A stretch of DNA of 64,000 bases from Bacillota bacterium (GCA_029907475.1 JARYLU010000005.1:62001-126000); one strand, 5' to 3'; shown: positions 28,538-36,836, counted from the stretch's first letter. The notes: a model not told the origin generated them from the sequence alone. Translations and numbers: made by a program.

Positions 28538-30581
28538 GAGTTTGCCCCGGTGGCTGAGGGAACTGGACCGTTATCTACCCGTTAAAACATTGTTATTGTT
28601 GTACGGGAACACCTATGACAAGCTTCTTTATCAAGTTGCGGATGGGGAAGACACCCGCTGGGCGTACCTGAATTTGCGGGAGCTTCTCTACCGGTTCTTT
28701 TTGGACCGGAAGTACCGGTTAATCGGGTTTTACGATGTTGTTGACGGGCTGACCTTTCTCTCCGACCAGGAATGCCAGAGGTTTAAAGCGGTCTCCCGCG
28801 GCCAGGGTTTTGCAGGACCGGGGCCGCAGCCGGGACGGGCCCAGGCGGCTGAGCACAGGCAGGGGGGCGGCTATTACGGTGGAAATTCCCCCCATCCGGA
28901 ACCTGTTCAACATCCCCCGGCCCGGGGAGGCTACCTCCAGGATTTCGACGCCGCCCTCGACGCTATCCGCAAAGTAATGGCCAACAGGGACGTACCGGCC
29001 GCCATAGTAATAGACTTCGCCTCACGCCTGGTGTCCGCTCCCGGGCACCTGTTGCAGAAGGAAAGGCTGCAATTCGTCAAGCTGCTCAAATGTACGACGG
29101 AGGCTTCCCGCGTCAACATAGACGGTGAAGCTTATAACAATGTAATAATACTGATTTGCGACAAGCTTAATGACTTGCCGGCCTGGCTTTACCTGAACAA
29201 CCCTCTTGCCAAACCAATCCAGATCGACCGTCCGTCTGATGAGGAGCGCAGGCGTTACTTTGAAATGACGGCCGGGGCATTTTATGGTTATGAGCCGGGT
29301 AACCAGGACCCGGAAAAAACGATTCAGAGTTTCGTTGACCTGACTCACGGCATGGGGAACTATGAACTGGAAAGCCTGCGTTTGATTTCCTTTAAAGAAA
29401 AAATACCTTTTAACAAACCCAAGAATGTTATTGAAAGTTATAAATTCGGAGTCAAGGAAAATAAATGGGAGCAGTTGCGGAAAAACAAGTTTATCGACGC
29501 GGAAAAAGTCCTGAAAAAGCGCGTTAAGGGGCAGGACGCGGCAGTTCGGACAGTGGTGGAAATTATTAAGCGGGCTGCAGTGGGGATGTCGGGCATCCAG
29601 CACTCTTCATCGGCCCACAAGCCCAGGGGCATCCTGTTTTTCGCGGGTCCCACCGGGGTTGGAAAAACGGAACTGGCCAAAGCGCTGGCGGAATTGTTGT
29701 TCGGGGATGAAAACGCGTGTATTCGTTTCGACATGAGCGAATACGCGCTCGAGCACGCGGACCAAAAGCTTTTGGGAGCGCCTCCCGGCTACGTGGGTTA
29801 CGAAGAAGGAGGTCAGCTTACCAATAAGGTGAAAGAATCGCCCTTTAGTGTTTTGTTATTCGACGAAATAGAAAAAGCTCACCCTAAAATTTTGGATAAA
29901 TTTTTACAGATTCTAGAAGACGGGCGCATGACTGACGGCAAGGGAGAAACCGTTTATTTTTCCGAGTCGATAATAATCTTTACCAGCAACATCGGCGCTT
30001 ATACCGATACCCCGGCAGGAGACGGCGTGGTCATAAGAAAACCCAACGTTTTACCCTATTCATGGCGATGCCGGGAATGCGGGCAGTCGTTCATTGAAGA
30101 GGACATGCCTGCCTCTTGCGACTGCGGCGCCGCGGATTTTGAAAAAATGCAGACCCCTTATTCCCAGGTTAAGGAAAGAATATTAAAAGCCGTTGAAGAA
30201 CATTTCAAGTTTAAGCTGGGCAGGCCTGAGATTTATAACCGGATCGGCAATAATTTTGTGGTGTTTGATTACATCAGGCCGGAAGTCGCCGACCTCATAA
30301 TCGACAAGATACTTGACGGAATCACCGGCAAAATGGCTGAACAAAAGAACTTGAGGCTGGAATTCGCCCGGCCGGTGCGCGACTTTTTAAGGGAGCGGGC
30401 GTTTAACAACGTTGAACTCGGAGGCAGAGGCATCGGCAATTTAATCGAAACGACACTGGTGAACCCCCTGGCGGGCGAAATTTTCGACCGTGGTATAGAC
30501 GGCGGGAAACTGGTAATAAAAAGTATCGTTGAACGTGAAGAGGGAAGTGTTGTAACATACAGCCTGGAAATTGAAGGGTGA
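28524..30581 (+). CDS. ClpA/ClpB-like AAA+ ATPase with degenerate first module
   Basis: A 685-residue protein. Residues 1-300 form a P-loop-less AAA-like module (YLPVKTLLLLYGNTYDKLLY; AAIVIDFASRL as a Walker-B-like strand). About 350-680 is a Clp-type AAA+ module with Walker A GPTGVGKTE, the pore-loop region GAPPGYVGYEEGGQL, Walker B LLFDEIEKAH and sensor FTSNIG. A zinc ribbon (CRECG...CDCG, near 512-535) is inserted in the module. Such ATPases remodel or unfold proteins as hexamers. It overlaps the coiled-coil gene upstream; the radical-SAM gene begins 33 bases after it. It lacks a clear ClpP-binding loop, so protein remodelling rather than proteolysis is more likely. Confidence 0.88.
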   Translation: MERNESLPRWLRELDRYLPVKTLLLLYGNTYDKLLYQVADGEDTRWAYLNLRELLYRFFLDRKYRLIGFYDVVDGLTFLSDQECQRFKAVSRGQGFAGPGPQPGRAQAAEHRQGGGYYGGNSPHPEPVQHPPARGGYLQDFDAALDAIRKVMANRDVPAAIVIDFASRLVSAPGHLLQKERLQFVKLLKCTTEASRVNIDGEAYNNVIILICDKLNDLPAWLYLNNPLAKPIQIDRPSDEERRRYFEMTAGAFYGYEPGNQDPEKTIQSFVDLTHGMGNYELESLRLISFKEKIPFNKPKNVIESYKFGVKENKWEQLRKNKFIDAEKVLKKRVKGQDAAVRTVVEIIKRAAVGMSGIQHSSSAHKPRGILFFAGPTGVGKTELAKALAELLFGDENACIRFDMSEYALEHADQKLLGAPPGYVGYEEGGQLTNKVKESPFSVLLFDEIEKAHPKILDKFLQILEDGRMTDGKGETVYFSESIIIFTSNIGAYTDTPAGDGVVIRKPNVLPYSWRCRECGQSFIEEDMPASCDCGAADFEKMQTPYSQVKERILKAVEEHFKFKLGRPEIYNRIGNNFVVFDYIRPEVADLIIDKILDGITGKMAEQKNLRLEFARPVRDFLRERAFNNVELGGRGIGNLIETTLVNPLAGEIFDRGIDGGKLVIKSIVEREEGSVVTYSLEIEG

Positions 30582-30614
30582 CAAAGAATCTGGAACTAAA
30601 GACGGGTGATCTTG

Positions 30615-31253
30615 ATGCGGCTTTACCTCGGGCGGATTTATTATCCCGTTACCAGCCTGGGGCCCGGCAGGCGTAGCGGCATATGGGTTCAAGGCTGTTC
30701 ACGCCGCTGCCCCGGGTGCATGTCGCCTGAATTATTGACCCCCAAAAGCAGTTCCCTTTGCAGCGTCGAGGGTGTTTTTGCAGAAATTCTTAAAGTGGCT
30801 TCGGTGTGCGATGGCATCACCATAAGCGGGGGAGAGCCGTTCGAGCAGGCTGCTCCTCTGGCTGAACTCTGTTCGCTGATCAAAGAATACACCAGTTTGG
30901 ATATTATGATTTACTCCGGCTATACCATTGACGAAATCAGGGCGGGAACCGATGACATGAACCAGTTGTTGCAAACGGCGGACATTCTTATCGACGGCCC
31001 TTTTCGACTGGAACTTCCTACACGGAAATTATGGAGGGGCTCGGACAACCAGAATTTATATTTGCTGACTCCCCGCGCACAAAAGTATAAAGGATTCGTT
31101 GACGCTGAATATGGCCCAAATCGTCAGCTTCAACTTGAAATGACGGCCGATGGAAAGATCATGATCATCGGGATTCCGGCCGGGGATTTTTTTACAGAGT
31201 TAAAAATATTAACTGAACAGCGCGGTATTCAATTGATAAAGGATGGGGATTGA
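30615..31253 (+). CDS. Radical-SAM activating-enzyme-like protein (NrdG/PflA type)
   Basis: A 212-residue radical-SAM protein with the cluster motif CSRRCPGCMSPELL (CxxxCxxC) and a glycine-rich SAM motif ITISGGEPF. This is the size and layout of glycyl-radical activating enzymes such as NrdG, which make a 5'-deoxyadenosyl radical to abstract hydrogen from a protein glycine. No anaerobic ribonucleotide reductase or other glycyl-radical enzyme is encoded in this window, so the substrate may be a protein of this cluster. The ATG at 30615 is preceded by GGGTGAT. It is spaced 3 bases from the FHA gene. Confidence 0.85.
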   Translation: MRLYLGRIYYPVTSLGPGRRSGIWVQGCSRRCPGCMSPELLTPKSSSLCSVEGVFAEILKVASVCDGITISGGEPFEQAAPLAELCSLIKEYTSLDIMIYSGYTIDEIRAGTDDMNQLLQTADILIDGPFRLELPTRKLWRGSDNQNLYLLTPRAQKYKGFVDAEYGPNRQLQLEMTADGKIMIIGIPAGDFFTELKILTEQRGIQLIKDGD

Positions 31254-31256
31254 AAC

Positions 31257-31733
31257 ATGGGAAAAAAAGTAAAAAAGTGCCCTAGATGCGGTTTTGTCAA
31301 CGACGAGTATGCTATTTTCTGTGCCAACCCTGAATGCAGGGAATCGCTAATGTATGTCACGGCCGTAAGCATCGAACCCTTGCCAAAAGAGGAACCGGGA
31401 GGTGACCCTCCCGTCGATCCGCCTACACCACATACGGCGCAACTGGAATGTTTATCTCAGCCAGGTTTTACGTTTGAAGTAAAAGATCAGGGAATAATCG
31501 GCAGGCAAGGTGACATAGATGTCAGCTGCCTGGAAAATTGTGATTATATTTCCAGGTTGCATGCCAGGTTTATTTATGCGGGGGGAAAGTGGTACCTGCA
31601 AAATTTGAGCGACACCAATAAAACGATGGTCAACAATTTTCGAGTGCCGAAAGGGTCGCAGCAAGTATTGTCGGACGGGGACAGGATAACTCTTGCAAAT
31701 ACTTCATTTTTATTTAAGGTGATGAAACCATGA
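31257..31733 (+). CDS. Zinc-ribbon and FHA-domain protein
   Basis: A 158-residue protein. Residues 1-30 are a zinc ribbon (CPRCG...CANPEC) and 40-60 a Pro-rich linker. Residues 65-155 are a forkhead-associated domain with the phosphothreonine-binding signature GIIGRQGDI, YISRLHARF and LSDTNKTMVNN. FHA domains dock onto phosphorylated Thr, here presumably made by the nearby kinase. The first 45 residues are nearly identical to the start of that kinase, the result of a local DNA duplication. It overlaps the phosphatase gene by 4 bases. Confidence 0.93.
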   Translation: MGKKVKKCPRCGFVNDEYAIFCANPECRESLMYVTAVSIEPLPKEEPGGDPPVDPPTPHTAQLECLSQPGFTFEVKDQGIIGRQGDIDVSCLENCDYISRLHARFIYAGGKWYLQNLSDTNKTMVNNFRVPKGSQQVLSDGDRITLANTSFLFKVMKP

Positions 31734-32530
31734 ATGAAATTCATGTTTGCGGCCAAAGCGATGCCGGCCGGGTGCGATTGGAAAACCAGGATTGTTTTTT
31801 AATAAACGGCATTATTGAAAGGAGCTTTGCTGGAGCGAAAATTCAGGATTCAGGGATGTTTCTGGAGCAATACGGGTTATTGTGCGCGGTGGCGGATGGA
31901 ATGGGAGGACACAGCGGAGGGGCTATCGCCAGCCACATGCTGCTCCGGCACCTTGCACTAAACGCCCTGGAAACAGGCAATTATGATGATCCTGTCCAGG
32001 CGGGTGAACACATCCGTCAAGCAGTTGACAAAGCGCATGAAATCATTGTCGGGCAGGGTAAAGTTAATCCTTCTCTGGCTGACATGGGTACAACACTGGC
32101 CGGGGTTTACATAAAGAAAGATTATTCCGTTGTCTTTCACGCAGGAGACAGCCGGGTTTACCGTTTTCGCGGCGGTTACCTGAATCAGCTCACGAGTGAC
32201 CATACTGCTGAAAACCTGCTCTGGATGACAACAGGGAAGCTGCCGCAGGGGCCCAAAAGCGGCGTAATTACGAACAGTATCGGCGGTGGGCAGGGGGTTA
32301 AATGTTATGTAGAAGTAAATAACATAACATTTATAAAAGGCGATATCCTGCTGATCTGCAGCGACGGGCTGACCGACATGGTCGAAACTAAGACGATAGA
32401 AGAAATATTAAGCCGCGGTTCTGGAATTGATGAAAAGTCGCGGCAGCTTATCGGGGCGGCAAATGAAGCCGGCGGTATGGATAACATTACAGTTATATTG
32501 ATTGAATACAGGGGGGAAAAAAATGCTTGA
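31730..32530 (+). CDS. PP2C-family protein phosphatase
   Basis: A 266-residue metal-dependent Ser/Thr phosphatase. The motifs NQDCFLI, VADGMGGHSGG (metal-binding Asp), DMGTTLAG, HAGDSRVYRF, CSDGLTD and DNITVI appear in order and complete the catalytic set. It is soluble, with no membrane segment. It should reverse phosphorylation by the kinase encoded just downstream. It starts 4 bases inside the end of the FHA gene. Between its stop and the kinase start lies only part of the duplicated 150-bp segment. Confidence 0.95.
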   Translation: MNEIHVCGQSDAGRVRLENQDCFLINGIIERSFAGAKIQDSGMFLEQYGLLCAVADGMGGHSGGAIASHMLLRHLALNALETGNYDDPVQAGEHIRQAVDKAHEIIVGQGKVNPSLADMGTTLAGVYIKKDYSVVFHAGDSRVYRFRGGYLNQLTSDHTAENLLWMTTGKLPQGPKSGVITNSIGGGQGVKCYVEVNNITFIKGDILLICSDGLTDMVETKTIEEILSRGSGIDEKSRQLIGAANEAGGMDNITVILIEYRGEKNA

Positions 32531-32582
32531 AACTCAGCGCCTGTCAGACATGGAAACCCAGAGGAAGGATGGGGATTGAAAC

Positions 32583-33986
32583 ATGGGAAAAAAAGTAAAA
32601 AAGTGTCCCAGGTGCGGTTTTGACAACGACGAGTATGCTTTTTTCTGTGCCAGCCCTGAATGCAGGGAATCGCTAATGTTTGTCACGGCCGTAAGCATCG
32701 AACCCTTGCAAAAAATGGATGATCAGCAAACCCGGCGGGAGAATGATCAGCAAACCCGACGGGAGAATGATCAGCAGACCCGGCGGGAGAATGATCAGCA
32801 GACCCGGCGGGAGAATGATCAGCAAACCCGGCGAGATAATGCTCAGCAAACCCGGCGGGAGAATGATCAGCAGACCCGGCGGGAACCATCCTCCAGCGAG
32901 GATTCATTTGATCCCTTCATTTATAACAAATCAGGGGCGGAAATAGCCGGGCGTTACGTAAACCCGGTCCCCCTTTCCAGGCAAGGGGGGGAATCAGACG
33001 TATTTCTTTGTAAAGACAGGGAAGCAAACAGCCAGGTTGTGGTTAAGCTTTACCGCAGCAATATCAAGCCAAAGGACGACATCTTAAAGAAGTTAAAGGG
33101 AATAAAGCACGTAGACGTTATCTCGTTACTTGACTATGGGACATGGGATAATCGTTTTTATGAAGTAATGGAGTATGCCGCCGGGGGGACGCTGGCCGAG
33201 CACGTGCCGTTTACGGAGGAGTTTTTGACCGCAAAGGTAATACCGCAAGTTGTAAATGGATTACAATATCTCCACAGTCTGAATATAATCAATCGGGACC
33301 TGAAACCCTCCAACCTTTTCTTTCGCGATGCCGGTCGCAGCGACGTAGTTATAGGTGATTTCGGCATATCCTCCCTGATCGAGGACGGAGTTACAATCCG
33401 CCCCACCTCAGCGTCGCGCACCACCGAATTTTCCGCTCCGGAAGTTTTTAGCGGTATCATGGGTAAAGAGGTGGACTACTACGCGTTAGGCATCACCTTG
33501 ATGTTCCTGCTGACGGGAGAAAGCCCGTTTAAAGGTTTAAACGAGCAAATGATCATGCACATACACCTGTCGGAAAAGATTCCTCCGCCGCGGGACTGTT
33601 CAGACAGGTTCAAAACTTTGTTGCAGGGTTTGCTGCTTAAAGAAAGGAAAAACCGCTGGGGATCCGACCATGTCCAAAGATGGCTTAAAGGGGAGAACGT
33701 CCCGGTAGTTCCTGACCAGCTTGCCGTTCCATTATTCAGATACAAGTTAAGTGAGGGGAAGGAGGCCAGGGATTTCAAGACCCTTGGAAAATTGCTTCTC
33801 GACAACCCCGTGTTGGCCAAAAAGCATATCAGCCAACGCCTTTTATATGAAGTAATTAAACAGCATGACCAGGCCCTGGCGTCTAAAATACACGACATCC
33901 AGGAGAAGGCCCGCTGTGAGGATGAAGCTTACCTGGGGATTGTATATACACTTAATCCCGATTTGCCATACCGGCTCTTCAGATGA
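32583..33986 (+). CDS. Ser/Thr protein kinase with zinc ribbon and repeat linker
   Basis: A 467-residue kinase. Residues 1-30 are a zinc ribbon (CPRCG...CASPEC). Residues 47-101 are seven tandem copies of an eight-residue unit, DQQTRREN. Residues 125-385 are a eukaryotic-like kinase domain with Lys155 (VVKLYR), catalytic Asp239 in INRDLKPSN, DFG Asp259 and APE. All catalytic residues are present. A C-terminal helical tail of about 80 residues follows. Unlike many PknB-type kinases it has no membrane segment or PASTA domains. The Thr in each linker repeat could be a phosphosite read by the FHA partner. Confidence 0.94.
   Translation: MGKKVKKCPRCGFDNDEYAFFCASPECRESLMFVTAVSIEPLQKMDDQQTRRENDQQTRRENDQQTRRENDQQTRRENDQQTRRDNAQQTRRENDQQTRREPSSSEDSFDPFIYNKSGAEIAGRYVNPVPLSRQGGESDVFLCKDREANSQVVVKLYRSNIKPKDDILKKLKGIKHVDVISLLDYGTWDNRFYEVMEYAAGGTLAEHVPFTEEFLTAKVIPQVVNGLQYLHSLNIINRDLKPSNLFFRDAGRSDVVIGDFGISSLIEDGVTIRPTSASRTTEFSAPEVFSGIMGKEVDYYALGITLMFLLTGESPFKGLNEQMIMHIHLSEKIPPPRDCSDRFKTLLQGLLLKERKNRWGSDHVQRWLKGENVPVVPDQLAVPLFRYKLSEGKEARDFKTLGKLLLDNPVLAKKHISQRLLYEVIKQHDQALASKIHDIQEKARCEDEAYLGIVYTLNPDLPYRLFR
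32721..32885 (+). repeat. Tandem 24-bp repeat, seven units, inside the kinase gene
   Basis: Seven units of GATCAGCAAACCCGGCGGGA plus GAAT run in phase with the reading frame from 32721. Variation is slight (A/G at one site; units 5 and 6 have two changes), and the last unit diverges at its end. Each unit encodes DQQTRREN. Copy number is likely to vary between strains. Confidence 0.93.
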
Positions 33987-34015
33987 TTTCAAAGCAGGGG
34001 AGAGGTGACGGTTAA

Positions 34016-35605
34016 ATGAGTAATGGCGCCACAACTGAAAACAACCCCTACGAAGCCAGTAATCCCGCTCAACTGGCGAAGTTGATTGACCAAAATAAGG
34101 AGACGTGGGAAGCGGGGCGGGAACAGTTGTATAACGGCAGTATCCTGGCCTGGCTGCAGGCTACGGGTTATCAGAGGATTGTTGATTTATGGACGGAGAT
34201 TGCGGATAAGTTTAAGGATAACAAGGACGCCGGGCTGGAAGCTTTTTTGCAGCTAATGGATCCCGACCTGAAAATGCCTCAGCTAGAGGTCACACCAAAT
34301 AAAATAAACATCATGCGGATTCAACCCGGCCAGAGCAGGGATATTGAAGTAAAAATCGCCAATGCGGGACGGGGTCACATAACCGGTAGTGTCGAGCTGT
34401 CGCCCGCAATCCCGGGAGTCAGCGTTTCCCCGGAAACTATAAATATAAACGAGAAATTCAACAAAAGCGTTTCTGTTAATTTAAAAATAAACACAACGGA
34501 TTCTTTAAAAGGAACGACTGCGCTCAGGGTAAATACGAATGCCGGAGAGGTTAATGTACCTGTTTCTTACCGGTGCGTTTTGCCTGTTGTCTTGTTCTAT
34601 CCCTGGCTTGGCGCTATCGGCGGGTTTTTGGCGTATTACTTTCTGTATCCCCGTTTCTGGCGGGAATGCGCACCATATATTGTTAATACCTTCCGATTTC
34701 CAGGCTTCTACGCGATATTTCTGGCGATGGCGATAACGATTCCGGCGGCGTTAATCATCAATAGCCGCAAAAAGACGCACAGGCTTTTGATACCCAATCT
34801 TATCAGCGCGCTAATCGCGACAGTATTGCTTGCCAACGGTATGTTGCCTAATATTGGTACTGGGTTCCTGTTTTATGCAATAATGTTGGTTGCCCTGTGG
34901 TTTGTACTGGCCGGCGCCCCGATGAACGGCTTGCCGTTCACAGCCGTACTCGGCGCTTACGGTGCGAACTGGTTTATTTTTAACGGGTTGCTTCCTACCG
35001 GCCTGTACCAGTTTAGCGAAAAAGTCGTACATTTCAATGAGTTCTGGGTGCCGGCGGCAATATTTGCCTTTACCGGGTATGGTTTCGGTCAATGGTTGCT
35101 TGACCGGGTAAATTTGACTTATATCCAAAAGCCTGCCCGGACCTTGCATTATACCGGTGTTGTATTAATGACAATTTTTATAATCGCCGCCGTTTATTAC
35201 TCGTATACCCAATCCCTGAGCGGCAATACGCTTGCTTCGACCGGTTTAGCAGTAACTGCCAGACAAGCGGCAGTTTACGCGGGTCCTTCAACAGGGTCCA
35301 ATCAAATCAGAACTTTACCCGCGGGATCAAACATAAAAATCATTAAAAATGAGGGCCAGTGGCTTAAGGTTGAGTTCTATACCAATGGATTTATTCACAA
35401 GTCCCAGGTGAGAGTCGAAGGTTCCAATGCCGTCATTATTTCGGATTCCGGCTCTAATCTCCGTTCCGGACCTTCTTTGCAGCAAAATAATGTGATAACG
35501 GTTGTACCCAGGGACAAGGTTGTTAACGTCGTCAGTAAAGAAGGTGATTGGTATAATGTCAATTATCCTGAAACCGGTTATATTTCACAAGATCAGGTTA
35601 AATGA
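34016..35605 (+). CDS. Membrane protein with Ig-like, transmembrane and paired SH3 domains
   Basis: A 529-residue protein. Residues 1-75 form a soluble helical domain (AKLIDQNKETWEAGREQLYN; ILAWLQATGYQRI) of a kind I have seen beside bacterial kinases. About 90-180 is an Ig-like/CARDB beta domain (IQPGQSRDIEVKIANAGRG). About 190-395 contains six or seven membrane helices. About 410-529 contains two bacterial SH3 domains (AVYAGPSTGSNQIRTLPAG; SNLRSGPSLQQNNVITVVP). SH3b domains usually bind peptidoglycan outside the cell, so it may link the envelope to the cytoplasmic kinase/AAA machinery. It has GGGGAGAGGTGA upstream and follows the kinase gene by 29 bases. Confidence 0.85.
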   Translation: MSNGATTENNPYEASNPAQLAKLIDQNKETWEAGREQLYNGSILAWLQATGYQRIVDLWTEIADKFKDNKDAGLEAFLQLMDPDLKMPQLEVTPNKINIMRIQPGQSRDIEVKIANAGRGHITGSVELSPAIPGVSVSPETININEKFNKSVSVNLKINTTDSLKGTTALRVNTNAGEVNVPVSYRCVLPVVLFYPWLGAIGGFLAYYFLYPRFWRECAPYIVNTFRFPGFYAIFLAMAITIPAALIINSRKKTHRLLIPNLISALIATVLLANGMLPNIGTGFLFYAIMLVALWFVLAGAPMNGLPFTAVLGAYGANWFIFNGLLPTGLYQFSEKVVHFNEFWVPAAIFAFTGYGFGQWLLDRVNLTYIQKPARTLHYTGVVLMTIFIIAAVYYSYTQSLSGNTLASTGLAVTARQAAVYAGPSTGSNQIRTLPAGSNIKIIKNEGQWLKVEFYTNGFIHKSQVRVEGSNAVIISDSGSNLRSGPSLQQNNVITVVPRDKVVNVVSKEGDWYNVNYPETGYISQDQVK

Positions 35606-35676
35606 GTACTTACCAACCGGGGTTGAAAAACCCCGGTTATTTTTAGATAATTCTGCAATTTACGGTGGTGAATAGT

Positions 35677-36054
35677 TTGTCTTCCGAGCTAAAATTAATC
35701 AGCGATTTCGTACAAAAAGTGCCAGGCCCCTGGTGGGTGACTCTTGCTGCCGCCCAGGTCGGCAAAACCCTGGAAGAGCCGAACTTCGGTTTTGTCCAAA
35801 TTATTGCCAGTGATGCCAGAATTGAGGAAGACAAAGGCGTCATTTCATTTGTCAACTTTAATTCCAGTCGGATGGACATTGTCCTGGCAGCTTTACAGAA
35901 CGGCAGAAGAATTAATGAATCGACCTTGCGGTTTGACTACTTCAATGCGGTTGTTCCGTTACGGGACTTCGAGATCGAATCCTGGCCGGTCTGGTTTTTG
36001 TGTATAGAAAAAGTCCCTCCCTTGAGCAGTCTTGAGCTGCCGGATTTGGTATGA
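35677..36054 (+). CDS. Hypothetical 125-residue protein
   Basis: A small soluble protein with mixed alpha/beta character (LISDFVQKVPGPWWVTLAAA near the N-terminus; FDYFNAVVPLRDFEIESWPV near the C-terminus). I recognise no family. The TTG at 35677 has GGTGGTG 6 bases upstream; a GTG at 35665 is also in frame. It lies 71 bases after the SH3 membrane protein, separated by a short CCGGGGTT/AACCCCGG hairpin near 35618-35638. Confidence 0.6.
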   Translation: MSSELKLISDFVQKVPGPWWVTLAAAQVGKTLEEPNFGFVQIIASDARIEEDKGVISFVNFNSSRMDIVLAALQNGRRINESTLRFDYFNAVVPLRDFEIESWPVWFLCIEKVPPLSSLELPDLV

Positions 36055-36070
36055 TATTTAATCGACTTAG

Positions 36071-36238
36071 TTGCATTACGAAATTATTAATTTTCTAAAA
36101 GGCGTACCCCGCGAAGAAGCTGCTGTACTTCCCAATATTGATTGGGAGGTGAAACAGCGATATTTGATTAAAGAGGTAAGGCGGCTTCTGATTCTTTTGT
36201 CAAAGACAAAAAGCAAAATTAGGAGGGGTAGCCAGTGA
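36071..36238 (+). CDS. Small protein of 55 residues overlapping the B-box gene
   Basis: The frame from a TTG at 36071 encodes LHYEIINFLKGVPREEAAVL followed by a basic tail rich in Lys and Arg. It stops at a TGA at 36236-36238 that overlaps the GTG start of the next gene (GTGA), the signature of translational coupling. The ribosome site AGGAGGGG of the next gene lies inside it. No strong ribosome site precedes the TTG, so the exact start is uncertain. It resembles no family I know. Confidence 0.4.
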   Translation: MHYEIINFLKGVPREEAAVLPNIDWEVKQRYLIKEVRRLLILLSKTKSKIRRGSQ

Positions 36239-36711
36239 ACTGTTATGTCCATCCTGACCGCGAATCGGTCGTAACGTGTAGCTTCTGTGGAAAAGGTCTT
36301 TGCTCCGAGTGCGCGGATCTATTTGAAAGCCCCAGTTGCCCGAGGTGCGCTGAGCAGTATAACAGGAAAGTCATGGCGGCCAGGACAAGGCCCCTGTTGT
36401 TGACAACCATTGTGGCGGTGGCAGGTTTTTTCACCGGCCTGAGCCTTAACGGCGATGCCATAACTTCGTTAATGTTCATGTGGGGTATACTCGGTATTTA
36501 CTGGGGTTGGGCCTATGTCAAGCCGATGTTGTTTGCAACACTGTTCGGTACGATTGCCTGGAGGGGAACCGGTTTTGTACTGGGACTGATGTTGGTTGCT
36601 CTGGCCATGGGTCTCGGGATGTTCGTAGGGCCGTTTCTTTTAGCAAAAAACATTTATGAATATATCCGGGACAAAAAAGCTTTTGATTCAGTAAAGCACA
36701 CCGGGGCATAA
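36235..36711 (+). CDS. B-box zinc-finger membrane protein
   Basis: A 158-residue protein. Residues 1-40 are a B-box-like zinc finger (CYVHPDRESVVTCSFCGKGL and CAEQY region, with Cys/His pairs). Then follow three or four membrane helices (TTIVAVAGFFTGLSL; LMFMWGILGIYWGWAYV; GLMLVALAMGLGMFVGPFLL). Proteins of this build are widespread in Firmicutes without assigned function. The start is GTG with AGGAGGGG 8 bases upstream. It is the last gene before a strong terminator and so closes the right arm of the island. Confidence 0.82.
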   Translation: MNCYVHPDRESVVTCSFCGKGLCSECADLFESPSCPRCAEQYNRKVMAARTRPLLLTTIVAVAGFFTGLSLNGDAITSLMFMWGILGIYWGWAYVKPMLFATLFGTIAWRGTGFVLGLMLVALAMGLGMFVGPFLLAKNIYEYIRDKKAFDSVKHTGA

Positions 36712-36782
36712 CCCAAAAAAGGTCTCTGATAAAATCTCTAAACTCCCAAATTAAAATATTTTTGTATCTAGGAAAAAAACAA

Positions 36783-36836
36783 GCCCGCCCGCCTGCAGGG
36801 CGCAGTTTGCATCCCTGCAGGTAAGCGGGCCTTTTT
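36783..36836 (+). terminator. Strong terminator at the end of the signalling island
   Basis: A two-part stem (GCCCGC 36783-36788 with GCGGGC 36825-36830; CCTGCAGGG 36792-36800 with CCCTGCAGG 36813-36821) is followed by five Ts. Confidence 0.88.

Larger units (their letters stand above)
31239..32714. repeat. Duplicated 150-bp segment (copies at 31239-31388 and 32565-32714)
   Basis: The two segments share more than 90% identity. Both include the end of a reading frame (AAGGATGGGGATTGA), the ribosome site and the first roughly 43 codons of the FHA and kinase genes, encoding the zinc ribbon. The offset is 1326 bases. It is a recent segmental duplication that placed the same N-terminal domain and translation signals on two different proteins. 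Confidence 0.9.

Noticed and set aside
32522-32578. 18-codon frame between the phosphatase and kinase genes
   Set aside because: It ends in the duplicated tail of the radical-SAM gene (KDGD, stop), so it is a by-product of the 150-bp duplication.
32721-32885. Possible CRISPR array
   Set aside because: The repeats are contiguous 24-bp units without spacers, in frame with the kinase gene. No other CRISPR-like array was seen in the window.
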